Positions 17,221-26,436 of a DNA stretch of 45,607 nucleotides are shown here, one piece after another. Below the pieces are notes generated by a model. The model searched no databases. It saw only the letters and a program-made list of their open reading frames with translations, and was not told the DNA's origin. Location: positions 1 through 45,607 of the forward strand of contig NZ_QVMG01000009.1 of the NCBI RefSeq assembly GCF_010500925.1, in the 5' to 3' direction. The position numbers and the translations under genes are program-made. How positions within the stretch are numbered: position 1 is the stretch's first letter; each line of letters opens with the position of its first letter. Source of the DNA: Parabacteroides sp. 52 (GTDB lineage: Bacteria; Bacteroidota; Bacteroidia; Bacteroidales; Tannerellaceae).

Positions 17221-18117
17221 ATGAAAAAAATTAGAGCTGCCATCGTAGGTTATGGCAACATAGGTAAGTATGTATTAGAGGCAATTGAAGCGGCTCCCGA
17301 TTTTGAATGTGCAGGTGTTATCCGCCGTAATCCCGGAAATGTTCCTGAAGAATTAAAAGGATATACCGTAACCGATACCGTAACCAAACTTGAAAAAGTA
17401 GACGTAGCCGTATTGGCAACCCCTACCCGCAGTGTAGAATCTTTTGCCAAAGAGATTCTTGCTTTGGGAATCAACACAGTTGACAGTTTTGATATCCATG
17501 GAGGTATTGTCGATCTGCGCCGGTCGTTGGATGCAGTAGCGAAAGCGCATCAGTCTGTAGCTGTTATTTCAGCAGGATGGGATCCGGGCAGTGACTCGGT
17601 TGTTCGTGCTTTGTTAGAAGCCATGGTGCCCAAAGGCATTACATATACAAACTTCGGCCCCGGCATGAGCATGGGTCACACAGTAGCCGTAAAGGCGATC
17701 AAAGGGGTAAAAGCTGCCTTGAGTATGACTATCCCTCTGGGAACAAGCATACACCGCAGGATGGTGTACATCGAAGTGGAAGACGGATATAACTTCAAAG
17801 AAGTAGCTGCCGCCATCAAAGCGGATGACTATTTTGTACATGACGAAACTCATGTAATGCAAGTAGACTGCGTAGATAACCTCTTGGATATGGGACATGG
17901 TGTAAACCTGGTACGCAAAGGCGTTTCCGGCAAAACACAAAACCAACTGATCGAATTCGACATGAAGATCAATAATCCGGCATTAACTGCACAAGTACTG
18001 GTGGCTGTTGCCCGGGCAAGCTTCAAACAAGAACCGGGAGCATACACGATGATCGAGTTGCCGGTGATTGATATGCTCTACGGAGAGAAAGAAGATTTGA
18101 TTAAAAGACTGGTTTAA
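17221..18117 (+). CDS. ddh: meso-Diaminopimelate D-dehydrogenase
   Basis: The enzyme reductively aminates L-2-amino-6-oxopimelate (tetrahydrodipicolinate) with NADPH and ammonia in a single step to meso-DAP, feeding lysine and peptidoglycan synthesis. The 298-residue protein starts with a Rossmann motif, AAIVGYGNIGKYVLEAIE. It has the Ddh-specific phrases VDSFDIHGGI, ISAGWDPGSDSVVRALLEA and TNFGPGMSMGHTVAVKAI, and a C-terminal NNPALTAQVLVAVARAS segment. The length is normal and all recognisable family blocks are intact. It has its own promoter and is followed by a gap containing heptamer repeats before lgt. Confidence 0.96.
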   Translation: MKKIRAAIVGYGNIGKYVLEAIEAAPDFECAGVIRRNPGNVPEELKGYTVTDTVTKLEKVDVAVLATPTRSVESFAKEILALGINTVDSFDIHGGIVDLRRSLDAVAKAHQSVAVISAGWDPGSDSVVRALLEAMVPKGITYTNFGPGMSMGHTVAVKAIKGVKAALSMTIPLGTSIHRRMVYIEVEDGYNFKEVAAAIKADDYFVHDETHVMQVDCVDNLLDMGHGVNLVRKGVSGKTQNQLIEFDMKINNPALTAQVLVAVARASFKQEPGAYTMIELPVIDMLYGEKEDLIKRLV

Positions 18118-18132
18118 GCCAGTCTTTTAATA

Positions 18133-18181
18133 ATTGACAATTGACAAACAACGTTCGCTTAAAAGCGTAAAGCAATTGACA
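18133..18181. repeat. ATTGACA heptamer repeats between ddh and lgt
   Basis: ATTGACA units occur at 18133-18139, 18140-18146 and 18175-18181. They are inverted relative to the ATTGTCA units inside the start of lgt at 18252-18286, so the two groups could pair. Confidence 0.75.
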
Positions 18182-18236
18182 ATTAAATGTGTAAGAGGAA
18201 AAACAAAGAATATTGATTCATTAAAACAGTAGGAAT

Positions 18237-19133
18237 ATGGTAGAATCTTTCATTGTCAATTGTCAATTATCAATTGTCAATTGTCTCAATTTCATCACCT
18301 GGACCGCCGACCCCGAACTTTTCTCCATCGGATCACGAGAAATACGCTGGTATGGATTGGCATTTGCCATTGGTTTTACTATCGGTTACATGATAGTTGC
18401 CCAGATGTGGAAAAAGGAAAAGCTCCCTCAACCCTGGATCGATTCGTTGTTTGTTTACACCATGGTGGGTACGATAATCGGTGCCCGCTTGGGACATTGC
18501 CTCTTCTACGACCCCGGACATTACCTGGCCAACCCTTTTGAAATACTGAAAGTGTGGGAAGGCGGATTAGCCAGCCATGGCGGTACCTTGGGTATTATCA
18601 TTGCCATCTACTTCTATTCGAAACGTGTCACACACAAAAGTATGCTGTGGACATTCGACAAATTGGTCGTTCCCACCGGTCTGGTGGCAGCCATGATCCG
18701 ACTGGGTAACCTGATGAACCATGAGATCTATGGTCATCCGACCGATCTGCCCTGGGGCTTTCGTTTCATTGAGAACCTGCATGCCTGGAAAATGGGAGCA
18801 GCTCCTATATTCACCCCTCCCAGCCATCCGACCCAACTCTATGAAGCGATTTGTTATCTGTTGACATTTGCCCTCTGTATGTGGCTTTATTTCAAAAAAG
18901 ACGCCTGGAAAAAAGAAGGATTTATCTTCGGTCTTTTCCTCATCTGTATCTTTGGTTCCCGTTTCTTTATCGAATTTGTAAAAAATATCCAGGAAGACTT
19001 TGAAGCCACGATGACTTTGAATATGGGTCAATGGCTGAGTATTCCATTTGTATTAGCCGGCATTTATTTTGTCTGGCGCGCCCTAAAAAATAAAAATCTA
19101 AACAAAAATGTACAAGCTAAAGGAAATAGCTGA
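18237..19133 (+). CDS. lgt: Prolipoprotein diacylglyceryl transferase
   Basis: Lgt transfers diacylglycerol from phosphatidylglycerol to the lipobox cysteine of prelipoproteins in the inner membrane. The 298-residue protein has about seven membrane segments, the early [19 protein letters not shown] segment, the conserved [11 protein letters not shown] (essential His) and the signature around [19 protein letters not shown] (conserved Arg and Asn). Residues 6-17 are encoded by five heptamer repeats (18252-18286). No ATG, GTG or TTG occurs in frame between the repeat and the conserved [12 protein letters not shown], so the repeat appears to be translated. The gene overlaps the next one by 26 bp. 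Several predicted lipoproteins in the window are its substrates. Confidence 0.93.
   Translation: MVESFIVNCQLSIVNCLNFITWTADPELFSIGSREIRWYGLAFAIGFTIGYMIVAQMWKKEKLPQPWIDSLFVYTMVGTIIGARLGHCLFYDPGHYLANPFEILKVWEGGLASHGGTLGIIIAIYFYSKRVTHKSMLWTFDKLVVPTGLVAAMIRLGNLMNHEIYGHPTDLPWGFRFIENLHAWKMGAAPIFTPPSHPTQLYEAICYLLTFALCMWLYFKKDAWKKEGFIFGLFLICIFGSRFFIEFVKNIQEDFEATMTLNMGQWLSIPFVLAGIYFVWRALKNKNLNKNVQAKGNS
18252..18286 (+). repeat. Five heptamers (ATTGTCA) inside the lgt 5' coding region
   Basis: Units: ATTGTCA 18252-18258, ATTGTCA 18259-18265, ATTATCA 18266-18272, ATTGTCA 18273-18279, ATTGTCT 18280-18286. Since 7 is not a multiple of 3, gain or loss of one unit would shift the lgt frame. Confidence 0.85.
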
Positions 19134-20304
19134 TAAGGTGTATTATGTCGGGGTAAACGACCGGCAGAAACCCCTTTTCGAAAATATGTGGCCGTTACCT
19201 TACGGCGTTTCTTATAACTCCTACCTTATCGTAGACGAAAAGACCGTGTTGGTAGACACGGTAGATGTCTGTTATTCCGATATCTTTCTGAAAAAGATCG
19301 CAGATGCCCTGGAAGGACGTCCGTTGGATTATCTGATCGTCAATCATATGGAGCCCGATCATGCGGGCAGTATCCGCTTACTGCGTCAACAATATCCGCA
19401 CGTACAGATTATCGGAAACAGTAAAACGTTCGGTATGCTGGAAGGATTTCATGGTATCACCGAAGGATTGTATGAAGTCAAAGAAGGCGATTCACTGGCT
19501 GTCGGTCATCATGTGTTTCATTTTTATATGACTCCCATGGTGCATTGGCCGGAAGTGATGATGACCTATGACGCAACGGATAAGATACTCTTCTCCGCAG
19601 ATGCTTTCGGCACGTACGGCACATTGAATGGCGGTGTGATCGATACCGAGATGAACGTAGACCTTTATTGGGAGGAGATGATCCGGTATTATGCCAATAT
19701 CGTCGGCAAATATGGTAATCCGGTACAAAAAGCATTGCAAAAACTGGCCGGGCTGGAGATTGAAACGATCTGTTCCACCCATGGTCCGGTATGGCGTACC
19801 CACAAAGAGAAGGCCATAGCGATATACGACCAATTGAGCCGGTACGAAGGCGAAGAGGGTGCCGTCATCATCTACGGCAGTATGTATGGACATACGGAAC
19901 AGATGGCAGAGGCAATTGCCTATTCTTTGTCGGCCCACGGAGTGAAAAACATCGTGATGCACAACGTAAGTAAGACCCATGCCTCGTACGTACTGAAAGA
20001 TGTATTCAAATACAAAGCCGTTATCGTGGGATCTCCCACCTATTCGAACCAGTTATTCCCGGAGGTAGAATCCATCTTACATAAGATACAACACCGGGAG
20101 ATAAAAAACCGGCTCTATGGCTATTTCGGTTCATTTACCTGGGCAGGTGCCGCTGTCAAACGCCTGGCCGCCTATGGAGAAGAGATGAAATGGGAAACTG
20201 TCGGTATGCCTGTGGAACAAAAGCAGGGCATGCAAACAGACAATTATGCCGCTTGTCTGGAACTCGGAAAGGCAATGGCGGAGAAATTGAAAATGAAGAA
20301 TTAA
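19108..20304 (+). CDS. Flavodiiron protein (FprA-type oxygen/NO reductase)
   Basis: The 398-residue protein has an N-terminal metallo-beta-lactamase-fold diiron domain (about 1-245) and a C-terminal flavodoxin domain (about 250-398). The diiron ligands are all visible: H80-x-E82-x-D84-H85 in [10 protein letters not shown]146 in MVHWPEV, D165 in SADAFGTYG and H225 in STHGPVWR. The FMN-binding loop is [14 protein letters not shown]. Such enzymes reduce O2 to water or NO to N2O with FMN electrons and protect anaerobes from oxygen or nitrosative stress. The electron donor (rubredoxin or other) is not encoded nearby. The start overlaps the end of lgt by 26 bp, which suggests co-translation. Confidence 0.95.
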   Translation: MYKLKEIADKVYYVGVNDRQKPLFENMWPLPYGVSYNSYLIVDEKTVLVDTVDVCYSDIFLKKIADALEGRPLDYLIVNHMEPDHAGSIRLLRQQYPHVQIIGNSKTFGMLEGFHGITEGLYEVKEGDSLAVGHHVFHFYMTPMVHWPEVMMTYDATDKILFSADAFGTYGTLNGGVIDTEMNVDLYWEEMIRYYANIVGKYGNPVQKALQKLAGLEIETICSTHGPVWRTHKEKAIAIYDQLSRYEGEEGAVIIYGSMYGHTEQMAEAIAYSLSAHGVKNIVMHNVSKTHASYVLKDVFKYKAVIVGSPTYSNQLFPEVESILHKIQHREIKNRLYGYFGSFTWAGAAVKRLAAYGEEMKWETVGMPVEQKQGMQTDNYAACLELGKAMAEKLKMKN

Positions 20305-20330
20305 GAGTTAAGAATTAAATAAAAAATGCT

Positions 20331-21143
20331 ATGAGACTTATTATTGAACCTAATTACGATCAACTGTCTAAGTGGGCAGCCAACTATGTGGCGGCCAAGA
20401 TTCAAAAAGCAAACCCGACAGCGGAGAAACCTTTTGTCCTGGGTCTGCCTACCGGCTCTTCCCCTTTAGGCATGTACAAAAACTTGATTGAACTCAACAA
20501 AAAAGGAATTATCTCTTTTCAACATGTGATCACCTTCAATATGGATGAGTATGTGGGACTGCCCCAGAGCCATCCGGAGAGTTATCACTCTTTCATGTGG
20601 AATAACTTCTTCAACCATGTTGATATCCAGAAAGAGAATGTCAATATACTGAACGGAAACGCATCTGACCTGGAAGCAGAATGTGCCGCTTACGAAACGA
20701 AGATGAAAGCAGTTGGCGGCGTCGATCTTTTCCTCGGTGGCATTGGCCCCGACGGACATATCGCATTCAACGAACCCGGCTCTTCCTTGAGCTCCCGCAC
20801 ACGTATCAAGACATTAACCACCGATACGATCATTGCCAACTCCCGCTTCTTCGATAACGACGTGAACAAAGTGCCTAAAACCTCGGTGACCGTAGGTGTA
20901 GGTACGGTCTTGGATGCCAAAGAAGTATTGATCATGGTAAACGGACATAACAAAGCACGTGCCCTTCAACAGGCAGTAGAAGGATCGATCAACCAGATGT
21001 GGACAATCACAGCCCTTCAATTACATCCGAAAGGCATTATCGTAGCCGACGAAGCGGCTTGTGCCGATATCAAAGTGGGAACCTATAATTACTTCAAAGA
21101 CATTGAAAAAGACAATCTTTGTCCGGATTCTTTGTTAAGATAA
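20331..21143 (+). CDS. nagB: Glucosamine-6-phosphate deaminase
   Basis: NagB converts glucosamine-6-phosphate to fructose-6-phosphate and ammonia, linking amino-sugar use to glycolysis. The 270-residue protein matches the E. coli enzyme closely in length and numbering: catalytic D72 in [10 protein letters not shown], and D141, H143 and E148 in [16 protein letters not shown]. The phosphate-binding [12 protein letters not shown] loop is present. It follows the flavodiiron gene by 26 bp and is closed by a strong terminator at 21162-21197, so it may end the lgt-FDP-nagB transcript. Confidence 0.97.
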   Translation: MRLIIEPNYDQLSKWAANYVAAKIQKANPTAEKPFVLGLPTGSSPLGMYKNLIELNKKGIISFQHVITFNMDEYVGLPQSHPESYHSFMWNNFFNHVDIQKENVNILNGNASDLEAECAAYETKMKAVGGVDLFLGGIGPDGHIAFNEPGSSLSSRTRIKTLTTDTIIANSRFFDNDVNKVPKTSVTVGVGTVLDAKEVLIMVNGHNKARALQQAVEGSINQMWTITALQLHPKGIIVADEAACADIKVGTYNYFKDIEKDNLCPDSLLR

Positions 21144-21161
21144 AGATCTCTTTAGAGAACA

Positions 21162-21197
21162 AAAAAAGGGGAAGCACACGATGTGCTTCCCCTTTTT
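21162..21197. terminator. Bidirectional terminator between nagB and the M16 peptidase gene
   Basis: A-rich arm plus ggggaagcaca pairs with tgtgcttcccc and a T-run across a 3-nt loop (21179-21181). The A/T runs on both sides mean it can work for both convergent genes. Confidence 0.93.
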
Positions 21198-21211
21198 TGT
21201 TTGTTAACGGA

Positions 21212-24124
21212 TCAATATCCGAATATATCTTCTTTGCTTAGTTTCTTGATCGGGCCATATTCACTCAATGCTTTCAGGTCGAGTTCTTTTTCATCACCCA
21301 ATACACAATAAGTATAGGTACGTCCTTTCACCCATTTTTCCTGGAAGGCTTTCACATCAGCCAATGTCATTGTCTGTGCCTCTTCGTACAAACGTTTGCG
21401 GCCGTCATCTGTTCTACCCATATCCTGTGCATACAGATAACTCCACAAGATATTGGATTTGGTCACACGTTCCGTACGCATACGGGTAATCAAACCGTCT
21501 TTGGCCAGGTTGAAGGCTTTTTCCGACTCAGGCATATTGTTGATAATATCATCGAATGCTTTCATGGCATCGATCATCTTATCGTTTTGCGTAGCAATGA
21601 ATGTACGATAGATATAAGGATATTTCAATTTAGAAGGAGTGATAAGGAAAGCACCGGCAGAATAAGCCAGTCCGCGTGCTTCACGCATTTCCTGGAACAC
21701 TATGGCATTCATACCTCCCCCAAAATATTCGTTATACATATTCAATGTAGGCTGTATCGTCTGATCATAAGATTCACCCCGGTTAGATACCGCAGAGAAA
21801 TAGATCTGTTTGGCATCATACTGCGCCAGTAAAACATTGTTTGCAGCGGTTTGTGGTTGCACAAACTCAACACCTGCAGGTATCGGGTTCAGTGTTTCCG
21901 GTACGCGGTGATATTTTTCGATAGTAGCCAACAGATCCGTTGTCTTATCCGGTCCATAATACAAGATCTTATGTTCGTATGAATTGATCTTGTGGATACG
22001 GTCGACAAGCTCTTGTGGGTTCATCGCCTGAATCTCTGCCGTGCTCAACACATGAGTCGTAGGCGATTGAGGTCCCCAGATAGCATATTGAATCAATTTA
22101 TTGAAATTCTGGCTTTGGTTCAGTTTACCATCCGCCCGTCTTTTCAGGATATCAGCAGACAGGTTGGCATAGGTTTCTGCATTGACCTGAGCATCGGCCA
22201 GGAGTTCTTCAAACAGTTCCATTGCCTGCGGCATCTTCTCTGCCAAGCCTTCCAATGTCACATAGGTACGGTCGCTACCCGGAGATACACCGAAGTAACA
22301 AGCCAATTTATAGAATTCTTCGTTGATCTGTTGCAGGCTCTTTGTACTTGTTCCCAGGTACTTCATATATTCAAAGGCAGTTCCCATAGCCTTATCATGG
22401 TTATTACCCATATCGAATACGTACAACAGAGAGAAGATATCGTTTGTCTGGTTTTGTTTATAAAGCACCTCGATACCATTCTTTGTTTTCAACTTCTGCA
22501 TATCTTTTTCGAAATCAATGAAAACAGGTTCGATCGGTTTCACCTCTGTCGCCTGAATCGCTGCCAGGAATTCACTTGTCTTGTCCCGGTTCGTTTCGAT
22601 CGGTGTGATTGTCGGTTTCTCAATTTTCAACTCGTTCGGGTCTTTACCTTCTTGTTTGTATACAACCGCATAGTTATCCGTAAAATAGGCATTGGCAAAA
22701 TCAACAACATCCTGTTTGGTAATTTTGCTCAACCGATCCATTTGGCTGATTTGTTTTTCCCAAGGGATATTATTGATAAACGAATTCAGGAACATGGAAG
22801 CACGTGCCGTATTGTATTCCAAACGAGAAATCTCACCCAGTTTGTAGTTGTTGATGGTCGCTTCCAACAACTCTTCGTCGAAGTCTCCTTTTTTCAGTTT
22901 GTCGACTTGTTCCAACAAAAGGGCTTTCACCTCATCCAATGTTTGTCCGCTCTTCGGACGGCCATTCATCATAAACATCGTATGGTCGGCCATCGTCCAG
23001 CCACCGGCATAACAACTCAACACTTTCTGTTGTTGGTTCAGGTTTACATCCAACAAACCGGCTTTTCCATTATTCAGGATACTGCGTGCCAGGATCATCA
23101 TATCACTCTCCGGGCTTGAAGCTCCAGGCATACGCCATCCAATATTAATGTTTGCTGCTTCCAGTCCCAATACTTCTTTGACCATCTGTTCTTTCAGAGG
23201 AGAGGCATGTACGGCAGGCTGTGCTGGCAGATTCGGATTGGCTTGCATATCGCCGAAGTAGGTATCGATCACCCGGATCATCTCTTCCGGATCAAAATCA
23301 CCGGAAAGACAAATGGCCATATTGTTAGGCACATACCATGTCTTATAATAGTTTTTGATATTCGTAATCGAAGGGTTCTTCAGATGTTCCTGGGTACCGA
23401 GTACTGTCTGCAATCCATAGGGGTGATCGGGGAAGAGCATCGATAATAATGTCTCGCTCACCTTGCGGCCATCGCTTGTCAACGACATATTTTTCTCTTC
23501 ATAGACTGTTTCCAATTCGGTATGGAAACCACGGATTACATTATTCTTAAAGCGGTCGGACTGTATCTTCGCCCAGTTTTCAATCTGATTGGAAGGTATA
23601 TCTTCCTGATACACCGTCTGGTCGAAAGAAGTATAAGCATTGGTCCCTTTGGCTCCGATTGATGACATCAATTTATCATATTCATTCGGGATTGAGAATT
23701 TGGAAGCTTCATACGAAACACTGTCGATTTGTTTGTAAATAGCTTTCCGTTCAGCCTCGTCAGTCGTTTTACGGTATACCTCGAAAAGTCTTTCGATCTC
23801 ATCCAATAAAGGTTTCTCCTGCTCATAGTTCTGTGTACCGAACTGCTCGGTTCCCTTAAACATCAAATGTTCAAAATAGTGAGCCAAGCCGGTTGTCTCG
23901 GCCGGGTCATTTTTCCCACCTACCCGAACAGCTACATAGGTTTGGATACGGGGTGTTTCTTTATTTACGGTCATATAGACCTTCAAACCGTTATCCAACG
24001 TATAGATGCGGGCTTTCATCGGATCATTGGGAACCGACTCGTATTTGTACGGGGAGGTCTCCCCACAAGCTGAGAACAACCCTAACAGGATTGCCAGCGA
24101 AAGTAACAGAATAGAATTTCGCAT
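21212..24124 (-). CDS. M16-family zinc metallopeptidase, lipoprotein
   Basis: The 970-residue protein has a lipoprotein signal (residues 1-19, ending LFSAC with Cys20). Two M16 (pitrilysin-type) halves follow. The N-terminal half carries the inverted zinc motif H82-YF-E85-H86 in GLAHYFEHLMFKG and the downstream glutamate region ELETVYEEKNM, so it should be active. The C-terminal half (about 520-960) lacks the motif but keeps the substrate-side ARGLAYSAGAF. It probably degrades peptides in the periplasm or at the envelope. A longer frame begins at 24181, but a -7 box lies at 24152-24159 and the lipoprotein signal begins at ATG 24124, so that start is used. Confidence 0.94.
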   Translation of the reverse strand: MRNSILLLSLAILLGLFSACGETSPYKYESVPNDPMKARIYTLDNGLKVYMTVNKETPRIQTYVAVRVGGKNDPAETTGLAHYFEHLMFKGTEQFGTQNYEQEKPLLDEIERLFEVYRKTTDEAERKAIYKQIDSVSYEASKFSIPNEYDKLMSSIGAKGTNAYTSFDQTVYQEDIPSNQIENWAKIQSDRFKNNVIRGFHTELETVYEEKNMSLTSDGRKVSETLLSMLFPDHPYGLQTVLGTQEHLKNPSITNIKNYYKTWYVPNNMAICLSGDFDPEEMIRVIDTYFGDMQANPNLPAQPAVHASPLKEQMVKEVLGLEAANINIGWRMPGASSPESDMMILARSILNNGKAGLLDVNLNQQQKVLSCYAGGWTMADHTMFMMNGRPKSGQTLDEVKALLLEQVDKLKKGDFDEELLEATINNYKLGEISRLEYNTARASMFLNSFINNIPWEKQISQMDRLSKITKQDVVDFANAYFTDNYAVVYKQEGKDPNELKIEKPTITPIETNRDKTSEFLAAIQATEVKPIEPVFIDFEKDMQKLKTKNGIEVLYKQNQTNDIFSLLYVFDMGNNHDKAMGTAFEYMKYLGTSTKSLQQINEEFYKLACYFGVSPGSDRTYVTLEGLAEKMPQAMELFEELLADAQVNAETYANLSADILKRRADGKLNQSQNFNKLIQYAIWGPQSPTTHVLSTAEIQAMNPQELVDRIHKINSYEHKILYYGPDKTTDLLATIEKYHRVPETLNPIPAGVEFVQPQTAANNVLLAQYDAKQIYFSAVSNRGESYDQTIQPTLNMYNEYFGGGMNAIVFQEMREARGLAYSAGAFLITPSKLKYPYIYRTFIATQNDKMIDAMKAFDDIINNMPESEKAFNLAKDGLITRMRTERVTKSNILWSYLYAQDMGRTDDGRKRLYEEAQTMTLADVKAFQEKWVKGRTYTYCVLGDEKELDLKALSEYGPIKKLSKEDIFGY

Positions 24125-24151
24125 AAAATTAGTATTTGGGATTATTTGCTC

Positions 24152-24159
24152 CAAATATA
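24152..24159 (-). promoter_or_regulatory. Promoter -7 box for the M16 peptidase gene
   Basis: TATATTTG on the minus strand, 27 bp before ATG 24124. It lies downstream of the alternative ATG at 24181, arguing against that start. Confidence 0.5.
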
Positions 24160-24217
24160 GGATTATTTCGTTGAACACCAATACATCGGCAAAATAAAGT
24201 CGGTCAAAACAGATACA

Positions 24218-26152
24218 TCAATCTATTTTCTTCACCACAAAACGGTAAGCACCCGATACCGGAGTCTTTTGCGTATCAAGGGAGATACGGTATAGAGATT
24301 CGCCCCATACGCTGGAAAGACGGGGATCCTCCAGGGTGATTGTTTCTACAGCAGGAATGAATGTATTTTTATCGTAGGCCAAGCTTACTTTTTTGTCTTT
24401 CATCCGAATGATAATTTCACCCGGACGGGAAGTATCCACATCACCACAAGTCAGGAAATTCAATTGATTTCCTTGCTCTGCTGCTTCCAGATCAAACCGG
24501 TCTTCTATGGTCAGACCCGAACTTTTAAGCGTATACGAACGTATCCACTCCTTTACCTTTGCTTCCGGCGGATAAGCAGTCGCTATATTCGAAGAGAAAC
24601 ACATGCGGCGGGGATTAAACGTCACATCGGTTGCTTTGTATTTCTTGCCATAAGCCTGTGGCACTCCGTTTATTACCGGCAAATTATGATAGTTACTCTG
24701 CATGGTCCAGATCGTGTAGCGTTCGCTGCTGAATGTCTGCCGGGTATAAGTACCAACCCCTGCATCAATCAGTATAGGTGTCTGATCTACATAAAGAACA
24801 AACGAACCGATATCGTTATGGTTGTGGCTTTCATCATTGAATCCCCCTTTGGCAGCAACGAAAAAGCCTTGTTTGTTTGTCATATAACAAAACTCAGTTT
24901 GTGGATACCAGGTATAAACAGGCGGTGTAACAGAGGTCGCGGAAGAAGAAGCAAGCTCTTCGGCATACTCCAACGCCTGGAATCCCCGGTATACGTCACA
25001 GCGGGCCAACGCGCTTTTGCGTCCTGAGGTCGGAACGCCCGAAGAGGCATGTTGCATCATCAATGCACTACCGGTAGCTTTCCCATAACGATAGATCAGC
25101 CCGAGATCACCCCCTCCTTTGGCTGAAGCATCCGCAAAATTAACGACCCATCCATCACCGATATAGGAATAAACAATGTATTCGCCCATTCTTTTCAATA
25201 ACGGGTCATTGAAAATATTCACCTGTTCGTTTGTCGCGTCGGATAGAATCTGCAGATAATCATACATTTTCCCGGCAGCACTCTCCCAATAAGCCGGTCC
25301 CTCTTCACAAGCACCATCATCGTGTGTATAATTGATAAATTTATCGACAGACACCATCGTCCGGCAAACAGCTTTCGCCAGTTTCTCCCGGTCGTTTTCA
25401 ATCAAAAGAAATGTTTGTAACACACCCGAATTACACCACGGGTTCCAGTTATTGATCATCATTCCGGGTTTATAATTCGCTGCCATCCACCAAAAATTAT
25501 CCTGGTTCATATACGGTTCCATGATACGGGTACGAAGTTCATGCCGTATACGCTCGGAGATAGCCGGATCGACCTTATCGAAAGAAGGAGCAAGGAAATG
25601 ATGCATCCAGGAAAGTGTAGCACCTACATCACCGGCCATTAGGTCGATATAATGTTCCCGGTAGTCGGGTAGCGAGCGATGCGTGGTCTGCGCATTCAGG
25701 TGTGCAGAAAGCGCCCAGGAAGTCATTTCACAAGTATGAAACACCCCATTGATCAACTGATCGATAAACCGTCCTTTCCCCTCGGCCAGTTCGGCCATAA
25801 ACAGATCGTACATGACCTGCAGGTTATTATTGAGAGGACGTTCCATAACCGTCCGATTGCCGCTCCGTTCGAATTCCAGGTAGTTACCGGCCGTCACCAC
25901 CTGCCAGACATAATCGAGTTGTTTCTCTCCCTGAGTGATATAATTCTCTTTCAAGCCACCGATTAGTTTATCCCAGCCGGCACGATCGTCATAAGCAGGA
26001 TAACGTACCCATTTTTGGTGCAACACGAGAGAGGTTTTTACTTTTTCATAATCAGCATTCTTTTGCAAGAGATTCTTCTCTGTATATGCAAACCCTTTAG
26101 ATGAGACAAAAAACAGAATAAAAAACAAGAATAGTAATTTAGATGCTTTCAT
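24218..26152 (-). CDS. Secreted heparinase II/III-like polysaccharide lyase
   Basis: The 644-residue protein has an N-terminal signal peptide (about 1-22, ending GFAY). An alpha/alpha-toroid domain (about 40-400) holds NNWNPWCNSGVLQTFLLIE and DDGACEEGPAYWESAAG. A C-terminal heparinase II/III beta-sheet domain (about 415-640) holds SHNHNDIGSFVLYVDQTPIL and SNYHNLPVING. In characterised relatives (PL12/PL15/PL17/PL21) Asn/His/Tyr residues of these blocks perform beta-elimination of uronate-containing glycans. The actual substrate (heparinoid, alginate or other) cannot be read from sequence. No SusC/SusD pair lies nearby, so it is not in a typical utilisation locus. It has a -7 box at 26182-26189. 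Confidence 0.85.
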   Translation of the reverse strand: MKASKLLFLFFILFFVSSKGFAYTEKNLLQKNADYEKVKTSLVLHQKWVRYPAYDDRAGWDKLIGGLKENYITQGEKQLDYVWQVVTAGNYLEFERSGNRTVMERPLNNNLQVMYDLFMAELAEGKGRFIDQLINGVFHTCEMTSWALSAHLNAQTTHRSLPDYREHYIDLMAGDVGATLSWMHHFLAPSFDKVDPAISERIRHELRTRIMEPYMNQDNFWWMAANYKPGMMINNWNPWCNSGVLQTFLLIENDREKLAKAVCRTMVSVDKFINYTHDDGACEEGPAYWESAAGKMYDYLQILSDATNEQVNIFNDPLLKRMGEYIVYSYIGDGWVVNFADASAKGGGDLGLIYRYGKATGSALMMQHASSGVPTSGRKSALARCDVYRGFQALEYAEELASSSATSVTPPVYTWYPQTEFCYMTNKQGFFVAAKGGFNDESHNHNDIGSFVLYVDQTPILIDAGVGTYTRQTFSSERYTIWTMQSNYHNLPVINGVPQAYGKKYKATDVTFNPRRMCFSSNIATAYPPEAKVKEWIRSYTLKSSGLTIEDRFDLEAAEQGNQLNFLTCGDVDTSRPGEIIIRMKDKKVSLAYDKNTFIPAVETITLEDPRLSSVWGESLYRISLDTQKTPVSGAYRFVVKKID

Positions 26153-26181
26153 TATTTTCTATGATTTAAAGATTAAAAGAA

Positions 26182-26189
26182 CAAATATA
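26182..26189 (-). promoter_or_regulatory. Promoter -7 box for the heparinase-like gene
   Basis: TATATTTG on the minus strand, 29 bp before the ATG at 26152. Palindrome array 2 lies about 137 bp upstream of it. Confidence 0.5.
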
Positions 26190-26325
26190 ATACACCCTCC
26201 GTAACCGAAACTTACATATAATCCATTATACCATGTAAATTTGTCCAAAGAGTTGAGTGCATACCTATTTTGGATAAAACCGGTTTTCCGGCGGTTGGAT
26301 AAGTCGGGAGGATGGAGGATATTTT

Positions 26326-26413
26326 ATTGCCGATGGGCATCGGCAATATTGCTGATCACGTTCGGCAATATTGCTGAACAGCATCGTCTATATTGCCGAT
26401 GCCCATCGGCAAT
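26326..26413. repeat. Array of four 22-bp palindromic units (array 2)
   Basis: Units of exactly 22 bp begin at 26326, 26348, 26370 and 26392. Units 1 and 4 have perfect outer arms ATTGCCGAT/ATCGGCAAT and differ mainly at the centre (GGGC versus GCCC). Units 2 and 3 are diverged. Spacing and arms match array 1 at 8215-8346. The array lies between the GH3-family stop (26437) and the heparinase promoter. Confidence 0.92.
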
Positions 26414-26436
26414 AGAAAAGTCCTTACAAAACACCT

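Noticed and set aside
21992..23119. 375-codon plus-strand ORF opposite the M16 peptidase
   Set aside because: Antisense shadow of a clearly recognised gene; composition and sequence are not protein-like.
26276..26287. AAAACCGGTTTT palindrome as a regulator site
   Set aside because: A single 12-bp palindrome with no second copy or clear link to a promoter.
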